Origin: Toxonevra muliebris
Taxonomy: Eukaryota; Arthropoda; Insecta; Diptera; Pallopteridae
Assembly: GCA_963691655.1 (NCBI GenBank)
Contig: OY829326.1
Location: 88,343,235-88,407,234 of the forward strand
DNA length: 64,000 bases
Reading direction: 5' to 3'
The position numbers and the translations under genes are program-made. Under the pieces are notes generated by a model. The model was not told the DNA's origin, ran no database searches, and worked only from the letters and a program-made list of their open reading frames with translations. Positions 14,701 through 28,254 of this stretch are shown piece after piece; the first letter of the stretch is position 1; every line of letters begins with the position of its first letter.

Positions 14701-17700
14701 CTAATTTCATACACACTATTTAGTTGCAACACTGTCGTTTTTTACAAACTTATTGCTATTTTAAAATTTGCCACACTGACTTACGGAAAATTGTTTGGCC
14801 AATTAAAAGTTCGCAAATGATAGACACTGAAAAATGCTAGGGTTCTACATACAAATTTCTTTTAAATCTGCTAGCAGAATCGAGAAAATGCGATTTTTTA
14901 GAGGTTTTTTTTTAAATGGAAAGGTAATCGGTAGAGCTGAAATATTTTGGGAATCATTATAAAATAAACCGAGGTTAATTTTTGGAGGTGCACAACAATG
15001 TTTTTTCGTGAAACACCTTAATGCATTAATTACTTGGGATAATTGACTTTTTTTTTACTTTCAATACATTAATAAATTTTTTGTGAAATGAAATAAATTT
15101 TCCTTTGTTATAAAAAAAAAATGGGATGAGACTTTTTTACTCTCAGTGACACTTTTTTTGCAACTTTATAAAATTTATCAACGGCCATGCTGCTTCCAGT
15201 CATTTCGGCGCATGCCAACTGAACAGCTCGGTCCCACCACACATTGCAATAGGTTTTTTGGCGGTTCATCTTTTTTAGCATATGTTCTTACAAATTATGC
15301 AGAAATCGATGTCTTCTTCCAAATCATAATTAGTTGAAGATAATTGTTTCTTCTGAGGTGTCTCAGATTTGTTTTAGAAAAATATCGCGTCAAGTTCGCA
15401 TGTTTTCTTATTGTGAGCGAACAGATATCACCGATTAATGTTTCGAAAGTTCGAAATTATAAATATGAATAATAAATATGTTCCCTTTCTTGAAAATGTA
15501 ACCGAATTTCTCTACAGAACAGAACCTAACCTCAACATTGTTTACTAACATTTGAAAAATTAATTAGCAAGTCAAACGTCAAGAACTGAATGGTCCGTAA
15601 TTCCCAGCATATTAGTAACACAAGGAACAAGTAAAACTTCATGCAAAATTTCTTGTGTGTGCCGAAGACTTTAGGTTCCGCGAATATCATGAACATATTT
15701 GGTTCTCGAAAAATGTAGTCAAATTAAACGAAACACAAGGTGAAAAAAATTATCGAATTATCACAGTTCTATTTCTTATCGAAGCGAAGTAACAGTGAGT
15801 GTACAAAACTCGATTACTGAAGGGAAAATGAGCTTAACATGAGGCGAGCGGATGGCAGTTATTTGCATCTGTCAACCACTACTACTACTACTACATTGGT
15901 CGGCAATTCCCCGTGGTCCACAATACAGCAGTTTCCCTATATTGTTTATTTGCGACTATACTTTCACTAAATCGTATATATTTTGTATGGTAGAACTCAC
16001 ACGAGGATTGATATGAAACCGAATCAAACTCTCGTCCGCAATTCTTACGCTCTTTGGATGCACACCCGTTTACACAGGGGCAATAAAACCATTTGCTTCC
16101 GTTTGGGTACTTTGCAAAAATTTGCTCTATTTTTATACAACATCTAAAAGCAATTGCATACTTAAGTATTGAGTATATCGCTGGCATGTGTATACTATGA
16201 ATTAGAATTAAAAAATAGTAAATATTCTTTTTAAGAACTATTTCTTAAGTATATACGTATCCTTTTTGTATTTTACTTGCTACAATGTTTCCTTGCTTTA
16301 TTCGACAGTATATATATATGCATACAATTGACAATTGGTATATTAATATAGTACTGGATCAAAAAATAGGAAACAAAATTAAAAATTAACGATTAAAGTA
16401 CAAAAGTATAAATGATAAGTAGCCATGCATAATCAGCTAAAAGCTGCTTCACAAAATCTCTTTATTTTTAACTTTACTTATGATTGCTGAGTATGAGTTT
16501 ATGAAGCAGAATTTAAAATTTCGAAAACTCTTACACTCATTTATTTTGTATCTCTCTCTATCTTTTTCCTTCTCTTGAATAGTTGCAAAAATCGATCACA
16601 TGTCATAATAGTACGGAATGTTTTAATGCCTTAAAAGAAATTTGGTATTAATTTACCATTAAGTTACAACTTGTTTATTAAAAAAAAAAAAAAAAATTTA
16701 AAAAGCCAAATGCGCCTTAAGCAAACACTTAATTCAAAATATTATGTGTAATGTCTTAAAGCAATACATCGAAGTATGCTTAATATCTTGTTGAATTTAT
16801 CAGATTGAAAATTGACAAAATATGTATGTATTAGGGATGTCGTTCGGATCGACTTTTAGGGGTTCGGGATTTTCAGAATTTCCCAGAATATAAAATAAAA
16901 ACTGAAAAATTATTGATAAGATTCAAGATATAACAAAAATTGTATTCATTTTATTAAAGTGGCGCACTTTTACAATCAAAGTATGGAAACCAAAACGCGT
17001 TTCGTTATCTTTGAGTCGCGAGAAAATGTTTCCCAAATCGCTCATTGTTTGATCGCTCAAAGCCGATTAAGTTTATGAAAGTGTATTTTGTGATAAATTA
17101 TTTTCTTTGTTCTATTAAATTTTGGCGAAATGTTCAAAAATGTAAATGGATATCGTATTCCTCTTAAAATAGATGAATTTTACGCGGTCTGTATTTATTT
17201 AAGTTCTTGGTTTCAAGTTTAAATATGAAAAATTCTGAATTTTTTATATTGTTCTTCCACCCGCTACTTACAATTGGATACGTAGGTGCAATGAGATCAC
17301 TTCTACAAAACTAGCACTTTGCAATATTTACATTTAAAGTTTTCGATGTTTAATAAGTATTTTGTTGTTTATTTTTCTACCTATTTTTCAGTGGACTTTT
17401 ACTTGCTAATTTTCATATTGAAACAATTTTTTTTACCTACATAACTGCTTAAAAATTGTTACAGAAGTGCCCTTTTTCCATAAAACGGATAAAAGGAAGG
17501 TAGTTGCGAAAAATTTCTTGTCGAGGATTCAAATTTATTGTTTAAGTATTTATAACATTTTTTTAACGAATAAAATGCATTATAAATTCGAATTTCCTCA
17601 TCAATACAAATTTCACTAAATCACCGAACTTGCATTTATTAACCACTGAAACCAATTTCGGATTGAAATGTAAATTAGTATCCAATTTTTCCAAAGTTAA

Positions 17701-20700
17701 AAATCAACAAATTACATTTTTTGATAAATTTTAATTTATTGAATATGAAAATCAAAAACTTTAGTATTGAAACTTTTTTCATTCATTGAATATATTATTT
17801 TCATACCAACTTATTTTAAACGGTACTAAAATTGAATTAAGTTTTTTATATTTTTAATTTTTTCTAGTTTGATTTGCGCAGAATTGACAAATTCCAAAAT
17901 AATATTCAAATCGACTTTTCGGTTTTCCAAAAGTTGAATGGAATTTCTGTTTTATTATAAAGTTCTGCAGCTGACAGCATACCAAATTGAGTTGACAATA
18001 TTTTGTTAGAGTAAAGTTAAAATCTTTATTTTCAACTTTTTTTTGGAAAAATAGAATAATTGCTTTATCCCAACTTTTTATTAAATTTCCCGATTCGATA
18101 ACTTCAAAATAAGTTGAGTTTTTCGGCATTGACGCATAATTTCCAAATATTCGCTCTGTGTTTTGACTGACTCTAATTTTTTTCTTTGATTTTGAAACTT
18201 CGCAGACAAAAAAGGAGAAAGCAAAAAAACGGCAAAATAAATCAAATAAAAGACAACAAGAAACATATTGCTGCTACTATGCAAAAGCTACATATTTATA
18301 ACTCTCCACTAATTTCACTATAGTTTCTATTCAATAAGGGCACTTGTAGAGCTCGCTTTTTACTACGTTTATATTAACTCGCTTTCAATGGTGTCTGTCT
18401 GTGAGTCATTCTGTCCGTTCGGGCGGAATTTTACAATCGATTTTAAACTAACTTCCGAGGAGCTAGAGACTTGAAACTTCAAACATAGTTCAGAACTGGA
18501 TGACAATGCAATATGAAATATCTAAAATGCATATAAATATAATATCGTCGTCGTTCTGGCGTATCTGGAATTCACTAAGTCCATTTTTTTCATTTCTGAG
18601 ATGAAGTTAGTTTATGCAGTGCATAGTGCTCTGCGAACACTGGCAAAAATTAAAAAGTTAACAGATTGATACACACATTATTATTAGTTTTAACTTCATC
18701 ATCAAAAATCGAATCCGACCCAATTAAAAAAATTTTTTTGCTTTTAGTGATTTCTGCTTGAACGACAACGATATAATATAAGATATTAGCGCTTATTTAT
18801 TTACATATAAAACACATAATTATAGTACAGCATACTTTCAGGCTGATATGAAAGTTTGACAGTCACTAAATTACTCTATTTAAAATATTTATAGTTTATC
18901 AGCCTCTCTAATTACATAGTAGGTGTATAAAAATGAAGGGTGGCTTCAACTAACAGATGGCATAGCTGTCATGTATGGTTTGTGTCGAGGATACAAAGCA
19001 TTGCGTTCATCGTTGTAAAAATCATTGCTTTAGTCGGAGTAGAATATATATGATAGAAATTAAATAATTTATATTTAATTTTTTATTTAAATAATATTTA
19101 GTTCTGCACACCAACGGATCTCAATCTCGAAAGAAAATTTGACCCAAGTTCAGATCTGCCTTCTCTCTTTTTCCTCAGAAGCGAAGTAATTTAGAAAGAA
19201 CTATATTCAATAGTACAATGAGAATTATTCATATTGTCGCATATTGTTGTAGACAGTTTTGCCCAGCTAAAACAAGTTTATATTTTGCTCCAACATATAT
19301 GTGTGTACACAAGACCAAAAAGCGGAAAATAATTTAAATAAAAAAAACTACTACGTTTTTAAAACGAACTAAAAGGTATAAAATAATTTTTCCTAGTCCC
19401 AAATTTATAACCTCATACAGATTCCTAACCATTCCATACAGATTGTGCTAACAATTTGTAATTGTGAATTTTAGTAGGTATGAAGATACTTGCATGATTT
19501 AAAACAAAAAAGTTGCAGATAAAAGTAGTAAAAAAATATACAGAAAAAAATTGATGTGATGGTGTAACAGGGCATCAAACAACACATTGAAGAGAGAGTA
19601 AAATAAAAAAACATTGATCGTGTAACATCAGCCTTTGCGATGCTTTTTGAAAACTATAAAAGATACAGATCTTTTTAAATTGTTCAGTTTACAATGCCGC
19701 AATTCAAAAGCACCCTAAAATTTTTAAATCAAAGCATGTACGGAGCGAGTAAAATTTATCTATTGTAGGTTGATGTGATGTCCACTTAAATTTTAGAACA
19801 TTCGAATAATTTATTAAAGAGCACACACACTTGCTCGGCTTTTGAGAGTCGTAAAAAATATTCACTTGACTCCCTTGAACGAAGATTCTATAAAAAAAAT
19901 AAACATTTGAATTTAAATCCCGGGATTTTAGACTGAATTTGACTATTCTAAACCATTCTAAATTCAATGGGGATTAGATTAGTATCACTTGTATTCCTTC
20001 TAATAAGAAATATAAGTTTTACAAAATCGAATGAATGTTAAGAGTAGTGGCACATTCCCAACTGTGGAGAAAATTCGCAATTTTTTTGATTCCTCAAATC
20101 AACTTCAATTCCACTGAGGATGGAAAGAAACAGACTTATCCTGGTATGTTTAGAAAGTGAGTTATAAGATACACTAAGCTTGAAATAAATTATTATGAGA
20201 AAAAAATCATGACAAAATCTGTGAATGAGAGGGCTGTTCTGGATGACTTCGTGGTCATTTTTCAATTTTGTTAGAAATTCCCTTCGAGAATATTCATTCA
20301 AATATCATATCATTGTGGAACAAAACCTTGTATTTTTAATGAAAAAAAAAATTAATGTGCAGGAGTTCTGACCCATACGGTTGGGTTGGCCATAAAAAAT
20401 AATACCTTTCTGCGTTTACCAAACCAAATTGTGACGAGGTGTATAAAAATAAAAGGTCGACAAATCAATTTGACCATAACCAGTAGTTATTTTTCCAATT
20501 TAAGTAGAAATTTTGCAGATAAAATAAAATACACGTGATTTATTAAAAATTGAAGGAAATGAAGTTTATACGTTGAAAATATGATTTTAACTCCCTCTTA
20601 AAGATAAATTTTGAAAAAAAAAACATTGTAGCATTGCCTATAACTCTGTCAATTCTTTAGAAATTTCGATAAACTCAACATTTTTGTAAAGAAGCAGGTC

Positions 20701-20752
20701 TTATGGATCCATTAAAAAAAAAAAGTTTAAAAATCGGTCGCCTAGACGTTAC
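11701..20752. other. long AT-rich stretch, no gene recognised
   Basis: About 9 kb with no reading frame I can support. It holds a (CTA)n microsatellite near 15882-15893, A/T homopolymers, and a GTCTGTCTGT...CTGTCCGTTCG block at about 18394-18424 of the kind seen in many insect repeats. A GC-richer block at 13740-14180 could be 5' UTR-like on the minus strand. The short frames here are AT-rich noise to my eye. Confidence 0.4.
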
Positions 20753-20910
20753 TAGAGATGAGCACGTGACACGAATCTTACATGGCATGCGTGAACACGC
20801 ATGCACGTTGAAATTTTTCCAAAAAATTCCACGCCTCTTCACGCACGCAGTCTTTTTTGTGTTATATTTTTATTTACGCGAACGCTGACATTTTTTAAAT
20901 GCTAGGAGAA
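20753..20910 (+). mobile_element. truncated hAT MITE, same family as 57460-57872
   Basis: It starts with TAGAGATGAGCACGTGACAC, matching the 57460 element's end (TGGAGATGGGCACGTGA). It continues with the same GTGAACACGCATGCACG-type subterminal repeats and a TTTTTTAAATGC block. No right end is recognisable, so it appears 3'-truncated. Confidence 0.55.
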
Positions 20911-22640
20911 AAAATTTACCTTATCTATTGATTTACTTACACAAGATGCCTTAGAATCAGGGTTGCCGTTTTGCGTATTTGTAAGCAAATTTGCTTACTT
21001 TGGTTACGGTTCTGCACACGTGTACATTTTTCTTATTTTGTTTGTTTTAAAAAAATAAATAATTTGAACTAACATTTGCAAAAAAAGTTTCATATATTGG
21101 CATAATCTTTTTTATTACTCATTTCATTTTTTTCATTCGATAAGAATGGGTAACACTAATTATGTTCGTGCATACTTGGTGTCACCCTGCAAATATCTAG
21201 CTTTACCTTGTGCTATCGAATGAAAAAAGTAAGTACATAGTACCAAAATTATCATATCTACGGACGAATACGTTTATCGAAAATGAGTCCAAGTTTTTGA
21301 TTAAAGTTTTGAAATCATAGTTTAGTTACTTGATGTTTTTTTTGTATAGAAAAAAAAATTTGTTTATGGCATTGAAATCAATATAACAGTTTTTCGGGTC
21401 GATGAATCCGAATATGGCATTAGTTTGTTTTTGCAATTGATTCTAGAGGGCGCCACCATACAAAATATTGCAAATTGTTATTGAAAAATCGGTGAACGCG
21501 GTTGATTTTTTTGACATACATTCTTCGGCTAAGTTGATCAGCATCAAATATACTATCTTACTATCTTTCTAGGGGGAAAATTCGATCACCCCTTATATAT
21601 GTATACATAAACATTCTTTGACATATTACTGATATATTTATTTACTTTTGTTTTCAAATTGTTGACTTTTTTAGATGCTTAGAATGCGACCATAAAATCA
21701 CAATTAGAAACCAGAGGCTTAGGTATACATAAAAAGTTTCGAGAGAAACTGGCTATTCCGACTGTTTATTATTCTTACATTTAAGTCCTCTATACGAGCT
21801 TCGAGCGATTTTTCTACTAATGAAAACAACTATTGTGCAAAATTTTAACCCGAACCGATATTTACAAACTGTTTCTGTAGCTGTTTCCGATCAGAGAAAA
21901 AAGTGTTAGAATGAACCATCCTACCCCATAGTCCCTTAATAAAAAAACATGATATGATTTAGATGTTTTTTTTTTTTTTTATAAAATACAAAAGGGAGTA
22001 GTCATATAAATATCTACATATATATGTAAGTAAATAAATGAAATACTAATACATGAAGCGCACAAACAATAATAAAATGACACAATTTTATTGAAATCAA
22101 TTGATAAATAAAATGCTATAGCATTTAAAATTTGCATGAATTGGAATAAAATACCTACATAGTAAATAAAATCATTTAAAAATTTGCATAACTAATACAA
22201 GAATACTTTTACTTAGCATAATCTCAGTGGTAATAAATAATAAGCGGACTCATATAAACGCGTAAAACCATTGGAAACTTCGTAAACCACGTAAGTTTAC
22301 CGCCTCGTAAATGAGCCGTCAAATTGTATATGAAAATTTTTTTACACAACACAGATAATTTTATATAACGATTTTGATGCGTAAAAAAGTAATTTAACTT
22401 ATACAAATGCCAAAGTCCAAACAAAATGAAATCCAAAAAACTTTTCTAATCAGCTGTTTTTGGAAATAAATGGCAAGCAATATCTGTCGCGCTATACCTT
22501 ACACAAGAATAAAACTTACTTTTTTATATCTTTTTGCGATATACATATTTATATACTTCAAATTCCTAAGTTTATTATTTTGAAGGGGGAAAAGATACAA
22601 AAAAAAAATGTATTTTTATAAAACAGTGAGTATTTACAAA
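20911..22640. other. AT-rich DNA, nothing firm
   Basis: CAGGGTTGCCGTTTTGC at about 20959 looks like a hAT-type end, but I found no partner with an 8-bp duplication. A CAGCTGTTTTTGG motif near 22452 resembles a fly core-promoter E-box. Nothing else is supported. Confidence 0.3.
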
Positions 22641-22654
22641 GAAATTATACTTAC

Positions 22655-22816
22655 TAATGTGCCCAGAAATAGGGCGATCAGCGTAAACGCCAAAGAAATG
22701 TATTTCAAATGGCTGAGGTAAGCTAACAAAATAAAAAGATTATTTAAATGCAAGAAAATAAAATTAAACAGACCTATAGACAGTAGCAATTCTTTATTGC
22801 TTTTCGTTGGCAGCAA
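22655..22816 (-). CDS. possible small two-exon segment of a membrane protein (partial)
   Basis: On the minus strand, exon A (22774 and upstream to about 22816) ends in TCTATAG and exon B is 22655-22722. Between them is a 51-nt intron with GT at its start, a pyrimidine tract and TTTTGTTAG at its end. The phase matches (1 + 2 nt), and exon B is followed by a GTAAGT donor. Joined, it reads LPTKSNKELLLSIAYLSHLK followed by a Leu-rich transmembrane-like helix ending GTL. Third codon positions in exon B are GC-rich (CTG, GCC, GGC, ATC) against an AT-rich background. I do not recognise the protein, found no further exons and see no ATG. Splice-like signals also occur on the plus strand here, so chance is a real alternative. 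Confidence 0.3.
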
Positions 22817-23711
22817 TGTGAAATGTCAATTGTAGGTAAAATTTTACAAACAAATAACCACCATCAGTTTTCCCAAACAGATTGCAATACCAATAAATCA
22901 TTTACACCAATCATCTCACGAAATTTCATCAATTTCAATTTTTCGGCATTTTAACAACATCAAATATTTCATTTTTTGACAATTCGGGTTTATTCTGTGC
23001 AACCCTTGCAATATCCACAAACATATAAATTTACTAATATTTCTCTGGAGCAAGGTCCTGGAGAAAGTGAGGGGGGTGAATCCTGAAGTCACGCACTCGA
23101 AGTAATTTGTTCAGAGGAAATTCCTCGACTTGTTGGCATCCTAGAAACGTATAAAGAAGCGTAACAGCGCTACTGGGAGGAATACTACAAGTTGGGAATT
23201 CTTTGAAGGGTATGAATAAGTTTACGGCAGGCGACATTCTATTCGGCCTCCAACGCAAAATCTTCAACCTTCTTTGCCAAATTGTTCAATTTCAAGTGGA
23301 TGCCATAGGAATTGGACCATTTTGAATGAGAAGAGCACTGAAAATGAAAATACATTAAACTGAAAGTGATTTCAATACTCCAGTGGGTGGTAAGCGGTGG
23401 AATTCATATGAGTACAATAGGATGTTATGACTCCAAACGGAATTTTTATAACTTTTCGAATTCAGAATAACGTTTTTTAAACATTTAGGTAGACTGTTAT
23501 AAATTAAATACTTGAAATAAACTAGATATGAACAAAGTAGACAAGACTTTGAAAATTAACGCTTAGATTTCATTTTCATAGTCTACTAAAAATATAATAC
23601 ATTTTTTGTTTGGAGAAAGTTTTGAAATTTTGAAAATTCTTGCAAGTTCGGAAAACTGCAAGGATGGAAAACTTTCGAGAATTATTGGCGTTTGACTGAA
23701 ATACTTCTTAA

Positions 23712-24242
23712 CCCTCTATTTTGCACATGTTTCGATAACCTTTGGTTTGGCACATGTGGTCTGGCCAGACCTCTATGTATTTTCATACAAATGTATGAAA
23801 ATATTGCGTTTTTGAACATGCAATAAAGTGCATTTATATTACATGCACGTAAATGTTTTTGGTTTTTTCATTGTCCCTAGTGTCTTTCGTGTATGCTCAA
23901 TTACATACTCAGGTAAAAATAAGAAGAAAAAAAGATCAAGTAGAAAGCAGGTAAAATATTTTTTAGTCCCATTAATTTATCGTTTTATTTTGAGGTATAT
24001 TATGTTTATAAATGGAGTATTGCGATGGAATGCAAATAGTATTTGTTTTATTGATTCATCAAACGCATTTGAAGCAAGCATAGCAAACACTTTTGAGTGC
24101 CAAACCGAAGGATATTCAATTGCATATCATTATAATTATCCTTGTATGACTCTAATCCTTAAATTTTTTTCAAATATGATAGACAATAAAATTTAGGAAA
24201 AGTCACAAAATTTGAAGTCGCTAGCCTGTGCCAAACGGAGGG
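23712..24242. mobile_element. piggyBac-like MITE with TTAA duplication
   Basis: TTAA at 23708-23711 and 24243-24246 flanks ends CCCTCTATTTTGCACATG and, inverted, CCCTCCGTTTGGCACAGG. This gives a 531-bp unit of piggyBac type. The 123-residue open frame at 23828-24196 inside it has no motif I recognise. The GTGCCAAACGG motif at its right end also occurs at 33298-33312, suggesting related elements. Confidence 0.55.
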
Positions 24243-24699
24243 TTAAAGAAAAATAGTTTGGCAAACACAAGTTAAATAATTGAAATGTATGTGTGGTAGC
24301 TATATGGCTACTATAGTATGGAAAGAGTTAAGGAGAACGGTAGCGGCTCCGAAAGAAGCTATACATGCAGAACAAAGATGCGCTGTAAAACAAATGTCAG
24401 TGAAACGCTTCTGTTAAAGAACAAAACGTCACGGTCAAATGTTGAAATTGTAAACGGAAAAATTTGAGATTGAAAAATGCAAAATAAAAAACAAGTGCAG
24501 TTAAACCAAATTTTTGAGAAGTGGACGGAAAAGTGAAAAAATAATTTATAGTCAAAGTCAAGTTCATTATTTTATTAATTTTTGTTACTAGTGCATTACA
24601 TTTAATATTTACACTTTATTTTATTCTATATACATATGTTATATGAATTCGTTCAACAAATTAAGAATTTATTGTTATTAATTTCTGTTTTAAGAATGT

Positions 24700-24823
24700 T
24701 TTAATGTATGTTTTAAATTCTTAAAAATTTATGTTGATATTGAAAATTTATTGTTATTGTAATTAACTTTCTAGTCTGTAAGGATCTTGTACATCCATAG
24801 ACAATAAATAAATAAATAAATAG
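24700..24823 (+). repeat. 3' tail of a non-LTR retrotransposon
   Basis: GTCTGTAAGGATCTTGTACA, then CCATAGACAATAAATAAATA, looks like a non-LTR 3' UTR ending in an (AAAT)n tail (24803-24822). No coding part remains upstream. Confidence 0.45.
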
Positions 24824-25760
24824 AATTTGTTAAAAAGCTTAAAATTTTTCGGATTTGTCCTTTGCACATATTAATTCTATAGAAAAAGCTCTAGGGTCTT
24901 TGTGTTTTCAAGGTACAGCTAACGCAATTTTTCTAAAGGTAAAGACAATGTTTTCAGGTAAAAAATTAGTATTGAACTATATATTCAGCAGGAAAACAAG
25001 CTTGACGAACAAAAAAAATATGGAACAAAAGTCAAAAAGTCGACTATTAAAATTAAAATCGACTTTAATTTATTTACTTGTAAAGGTTTTATACAAATTA
25101 CTATATTTATATTTCCCATTTCATTATTAAACACTTTAATAGTATATTTGTAAAATAGAACGACTTAGTATGTGGGCAATCGTAATAAAGCTTAAACCTT
25201 ATTTCACAGCAGAGAAGTCCTTTTATAAACGAAATATCCAAAATAAACACATTACAAACATATCTTCATAGCATTGAGGTGTATCACGATATTACCAGTA
25301 CTTGACTCGACAATGTCACACTCTTTTCACCTTACTTTTCTGACATTTTTTTACTGGGAAATTTACAAAAACTTTTCAAAGATTTTAAATGTTTTGGAAG
25401 AGCATCTAAGGCAAATTAAAAGGCATAAGATTTATTTGCACTTTTTTTTAAACTTATATGCACTTACAACTTTTATAAATTTTATCACGAAATTACCGCA
25501 ATTTACCCTATAGAAACTTCATATGCTACGATAAAATTCCTTGTATTACTAACAAAGATTCAGGATAAAGTATTAATTTTTGGAAATTGTGATGTGGAAG
25601 GTTCGTTTAAAGAAAAAAAAAAGAATTTTTTCTTTTAAAAATGCAATTAATATGCATACACATTAATATAACTATAAGCATATTAATTAGAAACCAAAGA
25701 AAATTAAAGCGTTTATATTGGATTTTATCAATATTATTTGCATATTAAAAATTGAATTCA
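24824..25760. other. AT-rich DNA, nothing recognised
   Basis: Only AT-rich short frames, with no family motif. Confidence 0.4.
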
Positions 25761-25894
25761 GCAATTCATCGGTTCGTTTTTTGAAACGATGCGTGATCTG
25801 ATGCCATCAGTTCGTGTGTTCTCCAGAACTACTAGAACGCATTACGAAGATAGTCCTTTGCTCGGTCATACCGCGTCTTTATCGAATAAGCTCC

Positions 25895-26390
25895 CTACTA
25901 AATGCGGGTATTACCCGATCTCACGAACACCTGGACACTTCTGTCAACGGGTACTCGAAAATTGTGCGGATATCCAAAAATTGTGCGGGTACCCGAAAAT
26001 TTACGAGTAACATCTGAAATCGAGTACCCGAGAATTATGAGTAATACTAGCATCGGGTATGCGAAAATTACTTGGCTTCTTTTTTTCTTTTTTAAATATG
26101 CTAGCAAAATAAACATTTAGTATATTTTGGCTCTACCATATTTTAAGACTATTTTTTTGCAATTACTACTACGTCTACAACTATTTACTACTTTTTCTGA
26201 TTCCGTTCAGGCGGTTACTCGGTACAACAATCATATTTATTTATAGTCTCTTATTTTTATAAGTTTATTTTTAACGGCTACTAAGAGCATAACGGGTACC
26301 CGTCATAATAGTACCCGGGTAATACCCAAAAACCCCAGGTAACCAAGTAACCGGGTACAACCCGTGTTAACGGGTATCAAGAGCACGTGA
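25895..26390. repeat. cluster of GGGTACCCG-type inverted motifs
   Basis: Variants of CGGGTACCCGAAAATT and GTACCCGGGTAATACCC recur in both orientations, densest at 25900-26070 and 26290-26385. Such clusters commonly sit just inside the ends of hAT-type elements, where they bind transposase (family knowledge). I could not identify paired TIRs or an 8-bp duplication. Confidence 0.4.
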
Positions 26391-26399
26391 ACAGTAAGT

Positions 26400-27700
26400 T
26401 TGGAAACGGATATTTATCAATATTTTTATTAATAAGTGTATAAATAAGAGATTAATCAAACATATAATATATAGTATTACAATAAATGAATTTCAATTGA
26501 GACATTTTTTTTAATAAATCCTCTTATGTTTTTTTTTTTTCAGAAAAGGAAGCTGTAATTTTAAAGTGCATAAATAAGCTGAAATATTGGTTATTAGGAT
26601 TCTTTAGAGTGATTGTCTGTTTAAATTCTGTTGATGAAAAACTTATCTCTCTTGTTAGAAATTTGAAATTAGTCCTTAATACTCATGCATCTCTACTCAC
26701 CGTAAATATAAAATACAATTCGTGTCTGTGGTATGGTAAATATGTTGAAATTGCTATTAAAAAACCAAGAGTTGGTTTTTAGTTCGAAAAAGAAACCAAC
26801 GAAAGAAAACTGGGATTTGTATAAGACTGCTTGAAATGAAACTACTTTAAATTTCAAAGGCAAAACAAAAATATTATGCTTCAAAATTAAGCACTTCCTT
26901 CTAAAGAGCTTTGGCGCAATGTAAAAAAAAATTGTGTCAATTTTCCCCTGAAGTCCTAAGTGATTTTTTTGTATCTGTCATGGTCATGTTCGTCATACTC
27001 CTGCGCCCTTGCCTAACTCCTTTTAGTCCTCTACAGTGAATGAAAACGATGTGGTTAGATGTGTAATGAAAATCAAATCTAATGCGGTGGGTGATGATGG
27101 AGTACCCAATGAAATTAATTAGTATTTTCGTTGTCCAAAAAAAGTGAAATGGTCATGACAGATATGAAACCTATTGCAGAAATTACTATATCACAATGAT
27201 CCTAGTTCGAACTAGAATTATAGATGTGCTGAAGATATCATACAAATTTGAGCGCAATCGGTGTAGTTTTGGCGATATGTATGGCAGCCATTTCGAAAAA
27301 TGAAGTTTTGAGAAAAATGCGTAGATTATAATTTCACTTACACACTTATATTTCGATCGAAGCGATTTAACCAAGAAAAACTAGTGATGTAATTACTAGT
27401 AATCGTACAAAATGCGATTATTAATAAAAAAAAAAAATTATTTTATTTAACACACTCGCTTATATTAATACAAAAACCTAAACTTTCTTTTGACCCAAAA
27501 AACGTACCTTTTTGAAAAAATAAGTCAAATCTATTTTTGATTCTGAAAAAATGGTCGAATTTTGAATTTTTTAAATTATATTTTTCTTATTTCAAAATAT
27601 TGAATAAAAATTTGTAGAAAACACGTTGAACAAAATTTTCTAAAAGCAATAGGTGATTAGTTACATGGATCCGAAATAGAGGCTGTTTGCCCAAAATGTC
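26400..27700. other. AT-rich DNA, nothing firm
   Basis: No gene recognised. CTAGTGATGTAATTACTAG near 27381 and TAATCGTAATCGTAA at 28899-28950 may be the opposite subterminal parts of one large element, but no TSD supports it. Confidence 0.25.
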
Positions 27701-27714
27701 AAAATTCTTCCCTC

Positions 27715-27835
27715 TTGACCCTGTTGACCGATCTCATTAAAATCTGGTGTGGCAACTACTACTTAAGAGGGCTAAACTTTTTGCAAGTTTAAGCCTGATC
27801 GATTTTACAAGTGGGTTCTCTTGAAATGAAATCAT
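27715..27835. repeat. dispersed repeat shared with 52670-52790
   Basis: Both places contain, in order, CTGGTGTGGCAACTACTAC or TTGGTGTGGCAATTACTAC, a GGGCTAAACTTT or GGATTAAACTTT block, GCAAG(T/C)TTRAGCC, GATCGATTTT and CTTGAA(A/G)TGAAAT. The copy at 52670 lies inside the hAT element 52016-53077, so this may be a solitary fragment of that family. Confidence 0.5.
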
Positions 27836-28254
27836 CTACATATTTAATCCATAAACAAACTAGCCAGAGAAATAGGCTAACTTTAAAAAATTTAGAGATG
27901 CTATGCTTCTTGCACAAAAATTTCCCTGTTGTTAATTTTAAATATTAACAATTTCTTTTTGTTTTTATTTTTTTTAATTAAGTTAAACCAATTTTTCATT
28001 AGAGATCAAGTGACTAACATTGTTTTTGTTTCTCGTGTTAGAAAAGATTTATACTACTTCTTCTTATCTCCTGGGGAACGTAAAAAATGTCGACAATTGG
28101 ATTTATTAGTGTGATCGGTCTTGTAATTAACTCATGAAAATTCGTAATTCGCCCTTAAAATTGGGGCATTTTCTTTTCTATTTTTCCCTTTTTCTCTTCA
28201 ATTACACAAATGCAAGGACCCAAAATAATTGTTATTTTTTGTTTAAGATTAAGT

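Noticed and set aside
15891..16187. 98-residue minus-strand frame with several cysteines
   Set aside because: No recognisable zinc-finger spacing or family pattern.
16851..16930. hAT-like start TAGGGATGTCGTTCGG
   Set aside because: No inverted partner or 8-bp duplication found in the following several kilobases.
23034..23330. GC-richer block; one minus frame reads LKLNNLAKKVEDFALEAE before a stop
   Set aside because: Protein-like for about 25 residues only, with no family match and no splice context that I could support.
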